The notes beneath the pieces are model-generated. The model saw nothing but the letters and a program-made list of their open reading frames with translations, was not told the origin of the DNA and did not search any database. DNA of 32,658 nucleotides from Spirochaetaceae bacterium (GTDB lineage Bacteria > Spirochaetota > Spirochaetia > B11-G9): positions 1 through 32,658 of the forward strand of contig JAUVLL010000003.1 of the NCBI GenBank assembly GCA_030600745.1, given 5' to 3'. Below, one piece after another: positions 17,717 to 25,687 of the stretch (position 1 is the first letter of the stretch; each line of letters starts with the position of its first letter). The translations under genes were made by a program, and so were the position numbers.

Positions 17717-17732
17717 TTGTTGCATACAACAA
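17717..17732. promoter_or_regulatory. Perfect palindromic operator between the OYE and SDR genes
   Basis: TTGTTGCATACAACAA has 6-bp perfect arms (TTGTTG/CAACAA) around CATA. It overlaps the -10 box of the minus-strand promoter and the -35 region of the plus-strand promoter, so one bound dimer could control both directions. The broken LacI regulator in the adjacent operon is a natural candidate binder; this is inference. Confidence 0.6.
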
Positions 17733-17744
17733 TAGAACTATGAT
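17717..17744 (+). promoter_or_regulatory. Candidate promoter of the SDR gene
   Basis: TTGTTG (17717-17722), 16-base spacer, TATGAT (17739-17744), followed 43 bases later by the SDR ATG. The -35 box is one arm of the palindrome. Confidence 0.5.
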
Positions 17745-17757
17745 AGAATTGTGTCAA
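17729..17757 (-). promoter_or_regulatory. Promoter of the OYE-flavoprotein operon
   Basis: On the minus strand TTGACA (17752-17757) is followed by 17 bases and TATTGT (17729-17734). The -10 box overlaps the palindromic operator. The start codon at 17698 is about 30 bases downstream. Confidence 0.65.
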
Positions 17758-17787
17758 GGTTTGTAGTAAATATCAAAGGAAAAAAAG

Positions 17788-18573
17788 ATGAATAGAGTAG
17801 TGTTGGTTACAGGGGGCAGTCGGGGTATTGGAAGAGGTATCTCTACCACACTGGCTTCCAGAGGGTATTCTGTTGCAATAAATTACGCAGGGAATAAGGA
17901 AGCAGCAGAGCTTACAAAAAAGCAATGTACTGAAGCTGCCATGGAGCAAACTCAGAGATTTGAAATACTTCAGGCTGATATAAGCAGTCAAAATGACAGA
18001 TTGGAGCTTAGTGAAAATATTTACAATACATTTGGGCGCCTGGATGGGTTAATAAACAATGCAGGGATTGCCCCTTTGGAAAGAGCAGATCTTCTTGAAA
18101 TGGATGAAAAATCCTATAACAGAGTTATGGATGTTAATCTGAAGGCTCCTTTTTTTCTATCCCAGTTAATAGCAAAAAGATGGAAAAATGAAAAATCAAT
18201 CCCATCCAGCGAACAAAATAAAACTATTATTTTTATCTCTTCTGTATCATCAGAGATGGTTTCCATCAATAGAGGAGAGTACTGTATAAGTAAAGCAGGA
18301 ATATCAATGACATCCCTTCTTTTTGCTGCAAGACTTGCCGGGGAAGGAATAGATGTTTTTGAGATAAGACCCGGGATAATTGAAACAGATATGACTGCCG
18401 GTGTGAAAACTGCTTATACAAATAAAATAGAAGCGGGCCTTGTCCCGGCAGCCAGATGGGGATTACCTGAAGATATTGGGAAATCAGCAGCTGCATTGCT
18501 GTCAGGTGATTTTTCATTTTCCACAGGCAGTGTTATTTCGGTCGATGGGGGGATGCATATTTCGAGACTTTAA
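17788..18573 (+). CDS. Short-chain dehydrogenase/reductase, FabG-like
   Basis: Classical SDR of 261 residues using NAD(P). The cofactor motif is TGGSRGIG (8-15), the structural NNAG is at 90-93, and the catalytic residues are the Ser pair at 151-152, Tyr165 and Lys169 (YCISK). The C-terminus ends with the common SVISVDGGMH. It is transcribed divergently from the OYE operon through a shared promoter region, and its 3' end overlaps the ROK gene on the other strand by 3-4 bp. A role on the same substrate as the OYE enzyme is likely from this arrangement. The precise hydroxyl or ketone substrate is not known. Confidence 0.92.
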   Translation: MNRVVLVTGGSRGIGRGISTTLASRGYSVAINYAGNKEAAELTKKQCTEAAMEQTQRFEILQADISSQNDRLELSENIYNTFGRLDGLINNAGIAPLERADLLEMDEKSYNRVMDVNLKAPFFLSQLIAKRWKNEKSIPSSEQNKTIIFISSVSSEMVSINRGEYCISKAGISMTSLLFAARLAGEGIDVFEIRPGIIETDMTAGVKTAYTNKIEAGLVPAARWGLPEDIGKSAAALLSGDFSFSTGSVISVDGGMHISRL

Positions 18574-19769
18574 ACATTCGTTCTGGTCCTAAGCATCGGT
18601 CTCAAAGCATCCCTGAACAGGTGATAAACACTTCCTGAAACAGCTCCCCGGGATCCGGATACCACATCAAGTTCTACAGAAGAGTGAGCATATCCCGGAA
18701 TCCTCTCCATGAGTCCTTTTTTCAGATCCTGATAAATCAAATTGTCCTGTGCAAAAGGTCCCAATAGCAGAATCCTGTCAGGGTAAAAAACTTTATAAAG
18801 ATTAGCCAGACTCATGGTGACATATCCAAGGGCCTTCTTTATTACTTCCAGGTTTCCAATATCAATGTTTTGAATGAACCTGGTAAATTCCGGTTCATCC
18901 TCAGGTGCAGTAGGATAGACTTCCCTTATTTCAGGAAGTATGGCCCAAAGAGCAGCCTCTGTCTCCAGACATCCTATGGAACCGCAACTGCATCGTTTGG
19001 TTGAGTTATGATTAACCTGCCAGTGCCCCACTTCTCCAAACCTGCCAAGGCTCGATTTCAGGACTTTACCTTCCGAAGCAAAAGCAGAACCAATTCCATA
19101 CCCCCAGTGAAAAAGCAGAGTGCCGCCTTTTCTGAAGTTCTCATTATTAAAGAGTAAATATTCAAGTTCAGGGTCAAGGCTTCGGTTTAGAGATAATGGG
19201 ACATTGAATTCTGATATCAGTTCAGTAAAACTGATATTACTTAGCTTAGGCCAGCGGGCCGAAGAGGTCCATTTACCTTTTTCTCCATTTACTGTCCCGG
19301 GCAGGGATGTCCCAATTCCAATTAATTGTGATTTTTCAGGCAGTTTATTGACTAAAAATTTCAGTATTTCTTGTAATTCTTTAATTATTGCTATGTTATC
19401 TACTTCTTTTGGGATAAGAATTGATTGTGATTCAAGGATCTCTCCATTCAGATTTACAAGTGTACCTTTAATCTCCCTGGAAACCACATAAATTGATATT
19501 GCTGAAAAACGGCAGTAGTTAGGAGCAAGTTGTATTTCAGGCCGTCCTTTACTGTTTCGTTCTTTTGAATCTCCTTCAAGTACAAGCCTGTCCTCGATAA
19601 GTTCCTTAATAATTTTTGAAACTGTAATTGGTCTTAATCCAAGATTTTCAGCTATCATTTTCCGTGTATTGCTATTTGAAACACAGAGCTTGTGAAAGAC
19701 TAAGGCCTTCTCCTTATCTTTAATGCGATAATTACTATTTTCGTGAATTGTATCAATACTAAAGAGCAT
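18570..19769 (-). CDS. ROK-family transcriptional regulator (NagC/XylR type)
   Basis: Sugar-responsive regulator of 399 residues from the chosen start. An N-terminal winged helix-turn-helix (about residues 33-58, MIAENLGLRPITVSKIIKEL) is followed by a ROK domain with GIGTSLPG and FHWGYGIGSAF. The ROK zinc motif is complete: GEVGHW, then CSCGSIGCLE (His249 and Cys260/262/267). The kinase-type catalytic Asp region (usually NDAN) reads LNRSLDPE, consistent with a regulator rather than a kinase. The open frame reaches 19805, but that codon overlaps the promoter -10 box. ATG 19769 has an AAGGAG site and fits the predicted transcript. Divergent from a Gfo/Idh gene. Ligand is probably a sugar or amino-sugar derivative. 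Confidence 0.88.
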   Translation of the reverse strand: MLFSIDTIHENSNYRIKDKEKALVFHKLCVSNSNTRKMIAENLGLRPITVSKIIKELIEDRLVLEGDSKERNSKGRPEIQLAPNYCRFSAISIYVVSREIKGTLVNLNGEILESQSILIPKEVDNIAIIKELQEILKFLVNKLPEKSQLIGIGTSLPGTVNGEKGKWTSSARWPKLSNISFTELISEFNVPLSLNRSLDPELEYLLFNNENFRKGGTLLFHWGYGIGSAFASEGKVLKSSLGRFGEVGHWQVNHNSTKRCSCGSIGCLETEAALWAILPEIREVYPTAPEDEPEFTRFIQNIDIGNLEVIKKALGYVTMSLANLYKVFYPDRILLLGPFAQDNLIYQDLKKGLMERIPGYAHSSVELDVVSGSRGAVSGSVYHLFRDALRPMLRTRTNV

Positions 19770-19803
19770 TTCTGTTTTTACTCCTTGACAAATAATCATC
19801 CAC

Positions 19804-19833
19804 ATAATAACATATTACGATAATATATGTAAA
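19804..19833 (-). promoter_or_regulatory. Promoter of the ROK gene
   Basis: On the minus strand TTTACA (19828-19833), 18-base spacer, TATTAT (19804-19809). The palindrome at 19812-19826 lies wholly in the spacer. This supports the downstream ATG at 19769 as the true start. Confidence 0.6.
19812..19826. promoter_or_regulatory. Candidate ROK operator palindrome
   Basis: ATATTACGATAATAT has perfect 6-bp arms (ATATTA/TAATAT) around CGA. It occupies the spacer of the ROK promoter and lies upstream of a TATAAT box (19847-19852) for the divergent Gfo/Idh gene. AT-rich palindromes with a central CG are common for NagC-type ROK repressors. Confidence 0.55.
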
Positions 19834-19866
19834 GAGATTAATTCACTATAATAGGAGGCATAGATT

Positions 19867-21111
19867 ATGGCTAAAAAAATCGATATAACCATAGTTGGTG
19901 GAGGTATGATCACTAACGATTTACTGCTCCCGTCAATCTATCACCTGCAGAGAACAAGGATTGTCGGGGAGATAAATATCTGTGCATTAAACAATCCTCC
20001 TCTTAAAGCACTAAAAGGAAATGCAGTAATAAAGGAAGCATTTCCGGAACAGGATTTTACACCTTATCCCTCTCTGGAGGAGAATCAGGACAAGAATTCC
20101 CCCGAACTTTATAAAGAAGTTCTATCGAAGATGAAACCAAGGCAGGCTGTAGTTGTGGCAATGCCCGACCAGCTCCATTATCAGGTTGTTATGGAAGCAT
20201 TAAATGCCAATCAGCATATTCTTTCAGTAAAACCTCTGGTTTTAAGCTATAATCAGGCCGAAGAGATAAAGGACTTTGCATTTTCCAAAGGCCTCTTTGT
20301 AGGAGTTGAGTACCATAAGCGATTTGACCGAAGATCTCTTGAAGCAAGAAAGCGCTACCAGGACGGGAATTTTGGTGAGTTTAAAATGGGGGAGGCAAAA
20401 TTAATAGAACCCTGGCTTTACAGACACTCCAATTTTCAAAACTGGTTTACCACAGATAAAACAGATCCTTTTACCTATATTGGCTGTCACTATGTGGATC
20501 TTGTATATTTTATAACAGGTCTTAAACCTGTGGAACTAACTGTTGCAGGAATTAAAGACAAATTTCCCAATGGGAAAACCGGCTATATGTGGGCACAGGG
20601 AAGAGTTCGTTTTGAAAACGATGCATTGTTAACTGTCACAACCGGCCTTGGATATCCGGATGACGGCGCTGGAAGCAACGATCAGGGGATAGTTATGTAC
20701 TGTGAAGGAGAAGATTGCGGCAGCATGATTAAACACAACGATCAATTTCGGGGTGTTTCCCACAGCTATGTGGATAACATTGGAGTTGCCGGCAGTAAGT
20801 TTAACTTTATAAACCCTGATTTTTTCAGGTTGATACCATGGGAAGGTGAAGGGGCCAAACCTGTGGGTTATGGATACGATTCTGTTGCTGCGAATATAAC
20901 ATCAATGGCGGCTATTGAGAATTCTGATAATGCTGAGGATATCCAAGTACGTCAGGAACAAATTAGGGAAATAGATGCTAAAGGAATTATCGCAACGCCT
21001 GCAAATAGTTTTATTAACGAACTGGTAGTTGAAGCTACAAGAGAATCTATAGAGAATGATGGCAAATCAGTAAAGATTATTTACGGAGATCATCCGCATA
21101 TAAAAAGATAA
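19867..21111 (+). CDS. Gfo/Idh/MocA-family oxidoreductase, long form
   Basis: NAD(P)-dependent sugar-type dehydrogenase of 414 residues, longer than the 348-residue homologue at 2021-3067. The N-terminal motif is ITIVGGGMITNDLLL (7-21). The EKP motif is changed to VKP (SVKPLVLS), keeping the Lys. A downstream YHKRFDR segment and TYIGCHYVDLVYF carry the likely catalytic His. AGGAGG lies 8 bases before the ATG. It is the first gene of a two-gene unit with the class III aminotransferase. Oxidation to a ketone followed by transamination, or the reverse, is a sensible pairing. Substrate is not established. Confidence 0.87.
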   Translation: MAKKIDITIVGGGMITNDLLLPSIYHLQRTRIVGEINICALNNPPLKALKGNAVIKEAFPEQDFTPYPSLEENQDKNSPELYKEVLSKMKPRQAVVVAMPDQLHYQVVMEALNANQHILSVKPLVLSYNQAEEIKDFAFSKGLFVGVEYHKRFDRRSLEARKRYQDGNFGEFKMGEAKLIEPWLYRHSNFQNWFTTDKTDPFTYIGCHYVDLVYFITGLKPVELTVAGIKDKFPNGKTGYMWAQGRVRFENDALLTVTTGLGYPDDGAGSNDQGIVMYCEGEDCGSMIKHNDQFRGVSHSYVDNIGVAGSKFNFINPDFFRLIPWEGEGAKPVGYGYDSVAANITSMAAIENSDNAEDIQVRQEQIREIDAKGIIATPANSFINELVVEATRESIENDGKSVKIIYGDHPHIKR

Positions 21112-21144
21112 AATGGGCGACATATAATGTCGGGGACCCATTTT
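21110..21144 (+). other. Long hairpin between the Gfo/Idh and aminotransferase genes
   Basis: AAAATGGG (21110-21117) pairs with CCCATTTT (21137-21144), and the inner CGACAT pairs with ATGTCG around a 3-base ATA loop, with one 4-base bulge. The stem starts at the upstream stop codon. There is no T tract, so it looks more like an mRNA-processing or stabilising element than a terminator. Confidence 0.6.
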
Positions 21145-21198
21145 AGTCGCAAGAAAGATAATAGAAGTCCCATTAATTGAGTAAACAAGGAGCAGAAA

Positions 21199-22572
21199 AT
21201 GGCACAGTACAATCTTACACCGGTAGATGTTCAGGCAGTAGAAACAAAATACAGAATAATAAAAACAAAACTTCCGGTACCGGAATCTTTGGAAATATTT
21301 CGAAGTCTTGCAGAATCGGAACCAAGAAGCATGATGGGGCAGCCACCAATTATCTGGGACAGGGCAGAAGGGTTTCAGGTAGAGGATAGATGGGGAAACA
21401 GATGGATTGACTGGTCCGCAGGAGTGTTAATTGCAAACTCAGGACACGGAAGAGTCGAGGTTAGGGATGCCCTTAAAAAGATAATTGATAAACCCCTTCT
21501 GTCCTCCTATGTATTTGTTCATGAAAAAAGAGCAGAGCTAACAGAAATGCTTCAGGCTCTTACCCCAAAGCCGGAGGATTATTCTGTATTTCTTTTAAGC
21601 ACAGGAAGTGAAGCTGTTGAAAATGCAATTAAGCTTGCAAGAACATATGCCATTGAAAAACATGGTAAGGAGAAACGCTATATTATCTCATTTGAAAATG
21701 CCTTCCATGGAAGAACTCTTGGATCCCAGCTGGCAGGGGGAATGGATAAACTTAAAACATGGATTGTTGGAGAAGGGGAAACTTTTATCCAGGTTCCTTT
21801 TCCCGATGGTTATAAAAATGAAGACACAGGGTTTGAGTTGTTTTTAAAGAGTATTGAGGATCAGGGAGTAACAGGAGATCAAATAGCAGGCGTTATTACC
21901 GAATCCTATCAAGGTGTCGGTCCTGATTTTTTACCTGTAGAGTATGCACAGAAACTGCAGGATTTCTGTCTTAAGTACGATATCATCTCAATCTACGATG
22001 AGGTTCAGGCAGGATTCGGACGATCGGGAAAGATGTTTACATATGAACATTACGGTGTGGAGCCTGATTTAATTGTCTGTGGTAAAGGAATAACTTCATC
22101 GCTGCCTCTGTCTGCAGTGATTGGCAAAAAGAAAGTACTGGATCTCTATACACCAGGATCGATGACATCAACTCATTCAGGAAGTCCCTTACCTGTTACT
22201 GCAGCTGTTGAGAATTTAAAACTAATTAAGAAAGAAAATCTTGTAGAGAACAGCAGAATACTTGGTGAAGTTCTAATGGCGGGTTTGCAGGAGATAGTAA
22301 ATAAATATCCGGACAGACTTGGATGCCTCCATGGAAAAGGTCTGGTTGCAGGAATACAGGTTGTAGAATCAGGTACAAAGACTCCCGATCCGGAAACTGC
22401 AAAAAACATAAATGAAAAATGTTTTCATAAAGGTCTGTTGATGTTTGCACCTGTAGGAATTGCTGGAGAGTGTATAAAAATTTCACCTCCTTTAATGATA
22501 GCTGAAGATGCTCTTATAGAAGGGTTGGAAGTTCTTAATGAAGCCTGTGATGAAATATTGGGAGTAAACTAA
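21199..22572 (+). CDS. Class III pyridoxal-phosphate aminotransferase
   Basis: Omega-type aminotransferase of 457 residues (4-aminobutyrate/acetylornithine transaminase family), moving an amino group between a primary or secondary amine and a 2-oxoacid. Motifs are STGSEAVENAIKLA (134-147), FENAFHGRT (165-173), YDEVQAGFGRSG (266-277, Asp267 contacts the PLP ring nitrogen) and the PLP lysine Lys296 in CGKGITSSLPLSAV. AAGGAG lies before the ATG. It follows the Gfo/Idh gene after an 87-bp gap containing a strong hairpin. Its context is an amino-sugar-like cluster rather than a GABA shunt, so a sugar or cyclitol amine is possible. A GABA-aminotransferase label would rest on family alone. Confidence 0.9.
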   Translation: MAQYNLTPVDVQAVETKYRIIKTKLPVPESLEIFRSLAESEPRSMMGQPPIIWDRAEGFQVEDRWGNRWIDWSAGVLIANSGHGRVEVRDALKKIIDKPLLSSYVFVHEKRAELTEMLQALTPKPEDYSVFLLSTGSEAVENAIKLARTYAIEKHGKEKRYIISFENAFHGRTLGSQLAGGMDKLKTWIVGEGETFIQVPFPDGYKNEDTGFELFLKSIEDQGVTGDQIAGVITESYQGVGPDFLPVEYAQKLQDFCLKYDIISIYDEVQAGFGRSGKMFTYEHYGVEPDLIVCGKGITSSLPLSAVIGKKKVLDLYTPGSMTSTHSGSPLPVTAAVENLKLIKKENLVENSRILGEVLMAGLQEIVNKYPDRLGCLHGKGLVAGIQVVESGTKTPDPETAKNINEKCFHKGLLMFAPVGIAGECIKISPPLMIAEDALIEGLEVLNEACDEILGVN

Positions 22573-22579
22573 ATATGTC

Positions 22580-23395
22580 TTAGATTGGCATTTCTTTTAA
22601 AAATGCTGAAGTCTCTGAAAGAACCTGTTCCGGATTTTCCGGAACAGTAAAAATCTCGAGGGATATCCATCCATTATATTTAAGATCTTTCAATACTGAA
22701 AAAGATTTCCTGTATTCCTCTGCATCTTCCGGATTGGGATGTCCCCCGGAGGGAGTATTTAAGTGAACATGTTTGATTATATTTATATTCTTTTTTATAA
22801 GCTCAGGCCAGCTGTCTGTCTCGTCTCCACAGTTATGAAAATCAAACATACCGGAAATACTACTTCTGTTTACCCGGTTTATCAGCTCAGTAGATTCTTT
22901 CAATGTATTAATAACATTGGTATCTGTAGAAGCCAGGGCTTCGATGCATACAGTGGAATTACAGTCAGCGGCAGTATCAGCTATCCCTGCCAGACCCTCC
23001 TCCATATATTTCCGGGCTTCTGTCACACTTATTTCTGAGGCTATTCTCTGTTTTGGAGATCCTAAAGTAAGATATCCCCCTCCAAGCTCTCCTGAGAGGT
23101 GTAGCAGTCTTTTCAAATGGTCCCAGGACCATTCCCTTTTCTTTTTATCCGGGGAAGTTATATGCAAATTTTCCGGTTTAACAAACAGCCAGTGAAGACC
23201 TGCAAAAACAAGTCCGCTGTTACTCAGGGTGTTCTTAATCATAGTAATTGTATCTGCTGGAATTGAAGTCACATCCCCAAAGAGTGTGAAGGGGGCAATC
23301 TCTATTCCATTAAACCTATGAGCTACAAGTAAATCACAGCTTTTCTGGAATTCCATGTTTCCAAATAATTCATTACAGATAGCGGTTTTAATCAT
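22580..23395 (-). CDS. Sugar phosphate isomerase/epimerase-family TIM barrel
   Basis: AP-endonuclease-2-like TIM-barrel protein (IolE/IolI/hexulose-isomerase fold), 271 residues from ATG 23395. Typical elements are RFNGIEIAPFTLF, the strand segment GGGYLTLGSP, CIEALAST (metal-ligand-type Glu), SGMFDFHNCG and HVHLNTPSGGHPNPE, ending with YNGWISLEIF (Glu ligand). These give the usual Glu/Asp/His metal site. The open frame extends to 23446, but ATG 23395 has AAGAGGTG upstream and downstream of the predicted promoter. It is divergent from nagA and converges on the aminotransferase with a 7-bp gap. Likely isomerises or epimerises a keto-sugar; the substrate is unknown. Confidence 0.85.
   Translation of the reverse strand: MIKTAICNELFGNMEFQKSCDLLVAHRFNGIEIAPFTLFGDVTSIPADTITMIKNTLSNSGLVFAGLHWLFVKPENLHITSPDKKKREWSWDHLKRLLHLSGELGGGYLTLGSPKQRIASEISVTEARKYMEEGLAGIADTAADCNSTVCIEALASTDTNVINTLKESTELINRVNRSSISGMFDFHNCGDETDSWPELIKKNINIIKHVHLNTPSGGHPNPEDAEEYRKSFSVLKDLKYNGWISLEIFTVPENPEQVLSETSAFLKEMPI
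22625..22647. other. Perfect hairpin inside the isomerase 3' coding region
   Basis: CTGTTCCGG and CCGGAACAG form a 9-bp stem with a 5-base loop, 53 bp beyond the convergent aminotransferase stop. It lacks a T tract, but it is the only strong stem near this convergent gene end. It may stall transcription or stabilise the 3' end. Confidence 0.4.
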
Positions 23396-23417
23396 ACTGG
23401 CAACACCTCTTAACTGC

Positions 23418-23446
23418 ATTCTACCATGTTTATTACCCAACACCAA
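23418..23446 (-). promoter_or_regulatory. Candidate promoter of the isomerase gene
   Basis: On the minus strand TTGGTG (23441-23446), 17-base spacer, TAGAAT (23418-23423). The -35 match is partial; the ATG at 23395 is 23 bases downstream of the -10 box. Confidence 0.45.
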
Positions 23447-23449
23447 TAT

Positions 23450-23478
23450 TTGATTCTATAATTATATGAATAGATAAT
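23450..23478 (+). promoter_or_regulatory. Candidate promoter of nagA
   Basis: TTGATT (23450-23455), 17-base spacer, GATAAT (23473-23478). A second -10-like TATAAT lies at 23489-23494 with no clear -35. nagA starts at 23524. Confidence 0.5.
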
Positions 23479-23523
23479 AGAAATAGCTTATAATGATTAT
23501 GACAGATATCAGGAGAGGTATTC

Positions 23524-24681
23524 ATGGAAGATATTAAAGGATGTTCAGTTTTTTCCGGAAAAAATATTAGAATCAGCTTTGATAGAGGTGTAATTACTGC
23601 AGTTACAAAGTTGGATAGTTCCAATCGTCTGCCCTACATATCACCTGGATTCATAGATACCCAGGTTAATGGTTACGCTGGTCTGGACTATAGCGCTCGA
23701 AACCTTGAACAGGATGATGTTGTAAAGATAGTACATATGTTAGCTGCCTTTGGGACCAGCAGTCATTTTCCTACTATTGTTACAAATTCACAGAAACTTA
23801 TTGTAAAAAATCTCAAAACAATAGACCAGGTAATTAGAAACAATCCGGAAATTTCTACTTCCATCCCTGGTATACATATTGAGGGTCCCTATATCTCTTC
23901 AGAAGACGGCCCCCGGGGGGCGCATAATATCCGGTTTATAAGAGATCCGGACTACCATGAGTTTTTAGAATGGCAGAAAGCTTCCGGGAACAGGATCAGG
24001 CAGGTTACTCTGGCCCCCGAATTACCAGGTGCTATGGATTTTATAAAAAGAGTCTCTCTTGATGGTGTCGTGGTTTCTATTGGCCACACAGCAGCCGAGC
24101 CGGAGGTAATAAAGGAGGCAGTAAAGGCAGGGGCTTCCATGTCTACCCATCTGGGAAATGGAAGCCATGGAATGATACCCCGGCTAAAGAACTACATATG
24201 GGAACAAATGGCCTCTGATAATCTATCTGCCAGCATTATTACTGATGGATTTCATCTTCCCCCTGCTGTTGTTAAGGTCATACTACGAGCCAAGATGCTG
24301 AAAAATTTGGTTCTGGTAAGTGACATAGCAGTGCTGGGAGGTATGAAACCCGGTATACGTAAATGGGGTGATATTGAAGTAGAGGTATTCAAAGATGGTC
24401 ATCTTGGTCTTGCCGGAACTGAATATCTGGCAGGCTCCGGGCATCTTCTAAATCATTCACTGTCATGGCTTATGAATGAACTTAAGCTAAGTCCGGCTGA
24501 TGCAGTAAGATTATGTACGGTTAACCCCCGGAGGAAGTTTTTTCCGGATGAATATATTCCGGAACTGAAGCATGGTGATCCGGCAGATCTTACTATGTTT
24601 GACTGGAAAAAAGGAGATCCTTTACTTACAATACTGGAAACCTGGCGCTGCGGCAAAAAGGTGTACTCTAAACCTCATTGA
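23524..24681 (+). CDS. nagA: N-acetylglucosamine-6-phosphate deacetylase
   Basis: Amidohydrolase-superfamily deacetylase of 385 residues. NagA removes acetate from GlcNAc-6-phosphate to give GlcN-6-phosphate. The NagA-type start PGFIDTQVNGYAG (41-53) lacks the HxH of other amidohydrolases, as expected. Metal and catalytic residues are Glu120 (HIEGPYIS), His188 (IGHTAAEPE), His209 (STHLGNGSHGM), His244 (DGFHLPP) and Asp267 (VSDIA, where VTDAM is usual). The THLFNAM motif of E. coli NagA is replaced by THLGNGSHGM, a notable change near the active site. AGGAG precedes the ATG. The closest deaminase candidate is the variant NagB-like gene at 10748. A related N-acyl amino-sugar substrate is possible. 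Confidence 0.88.
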   Translation: MEDIKGCSVFSGKNIRISFDRGVITAVTKLDSSNRLPYISPGFIDTQVNGYAGLDYSARNLEQDDVVKIVHMLAAFGTSSHFPTIVTNSQKLIVKNLKTIDQVIRNNPEISTSIPGIHIEGPYISSEDGPRGAHNIRFIRDPDYHEFLEWQKASGNRIRQVTLAPELPGAMDFIKRVSLDGVVVSIGHTAAEPEVIKEAVKAGASMSTHLGNGSHGMIPRLKNYIWEQMASDNLSASIITDGFHLPPAVVKVILRAKMLKNLVLVSDIAVLGGMKPGIRKWGDIEVEVFKDGHLGLAGTEYLAGSGHLLNHSLSWLMNELKLSPADAVRLCTVNPRRKFFPDEYIPELKHGDPADLTMFDWKKGDPLLTILETWRCGKKVYSKPH

Positions 24682-25627
24682 CCGGATATACAGGTTTCCC
24701 GCCCTTCAGCACTGCCGCAATATTCAGCGCTGCTTTTGTCTTAAGTTCCTCTTTGGATTCTTCGCTGTACCAGCCTGTATGATCAGACAGAATTACATTA
24801 TCAAGTTTACGCAACGGACTCTCCATGGAGAGTGGTTCGTTTTCAAAAACGTCCAGCCCTGCACCATTGATTACTCCAATTTCCAGTGCCTCTGCTACAT
24901 CAGCCTCATTCAACACGGCCCCTCTGGAGGTGTTTATCAGGATTGCACCATTTTTCATTAATGCAAGCTGTTCTTTCCCTATCATTCCCCGGGTAGAATC
25001 AGCCAAAGGAACATGGACAGATATAAAATCAGAATCAGCCAGAACTGAGGAGAGATCTGCAGGAATACCGCCTTTTCCTTTAATATTTTTTTCATCAACA
25101 AAGGGATCGTAAACCAGTACTTTGGAGAATCCTAATCCCATAGTTTTCTCATGAAACCTTCTGGCTATAGCCCCGTAGCCTATAAGGCCTAAAACTCCAT
25201 CTTTTATCCTGTGACATGGCTGATCATCATGAAGGTTCCATTTCCCCTTGCGGATCATTCTGTCTTTATACGCAACCTTTCTTACACAACCCATCAGCAG
25301 GGCAAGGGCCTGATCAGATACATCTTCAATAGAATAATCCGGTACCCGTGCTACCCATATCCCTTTTTTTGTCGCAGCATCAACATCTACGTTGTCATAA
25401 CCAACTCCATACCTGGACATCACCTTGCATTTATCAAGTTCGGATATCAGATCCGCAGTCATTGGATGGAGATTAACTAAAAGGGCATCAGCTTCCCTGA
25501 TTATTCTGTCAAACTCTGTCTTGTTGTCCGGATTTAGTATAATAAGCTCTGCATCTATTTTTTCCAGAACATTTATTTCTTCTGTGTAATTTCCATATCT
25601 GTCATCGGTAACTGCAACTTTGAACAT
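24668..25627 (-). CDS. D-isomer-specific 2-hydroxyacid dehydrogenase, copy 2
   Basis: NAD-dependent D-2-hydroxyacid dehydrogenase of 319 residues, closely related along its whole length to the copy at 11543-12508. The same landmarks occur two residues earlier: SRYGVGYDNVD, GLIGYGAIA, Arg235 (NTSRGAV), Glu264 (ENEPL) and His283 (DHTGWYSEES). By eye well over half of the residues match. The start has a strong AAAGGAGG site. The gene has its own predicted promoter with an overlapping palindrome. Its 3' end overlaps the nagA 3' end by 14 bp on the opposite strand. Together with copy 1 beside the NagB-like gene, this suggests two related steps or isomers in one pathway. Confidence 0.9.
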   Translation of the reverse strand: MFKVAVTDDRYGNYTEEINVLEKIDAELIILNPDNKTEFDRIIREADALLVNLHPMTADLISELDKCKVMSRYGVGYDNVDVDAATKKGIWVARVPDYSIEDVSDQALALLMGCVRKVAYKDRMIRKGKWNLHDDQPCHRIKDGVLGLIGYGAIARRFHEKTMGLGFSKVLVYDPFVDEKNIKGKGGIPADLSSVLADSDFISVHVPLADSTRGMIGKEQLALMKNGAILINTSRGAVLNEADVAEALEIGVINGAGLDVFENEPLSMESPLRKLDNVILSDHTGWYSEESKEELKTKAALNIAAVLKGGKPVYPVNEV

Positions 25628-25645
25628 TGGTTTCCTCCTTTAAGA

Positions 25646-25675
25646 ATTATACAGGATATTTCTATTATCTGCCAG
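25646..25675 (-). promoter_or_regulatory. Candidate promoter of hydroxyacid dehydrogenase copy 2
   Basis: On the minus strand CTGGCA (25670-25675), 18-base spacer, TATAAT (25646-25651), then AAAGGAGG and the ATG at 25627. Confidence 0.5.
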
Positions 25676-25687
25676 AATAATATTCTG
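25673..25687. promoter_or_regulatory. Palindrome overlapping the -35 of dehydrogenase copy 2
   Basis: CAGAATAATATTCTG has perfect 7-bp arms around a single A. It touches the -35 box, a typical operator position. The regulator is unknown. Its right half is also part of the 13-bp direct repeat at 25681-25693. Confidence 0.4.

Noticed and set aside
17698..17725. Upstream ATG (17725) as start of the OYE gene
   Set aside because: It falls inside the palindromic operator near the predicted transcription start and has no ribosome site; ATG 17698 gives the usual family N-terminus.
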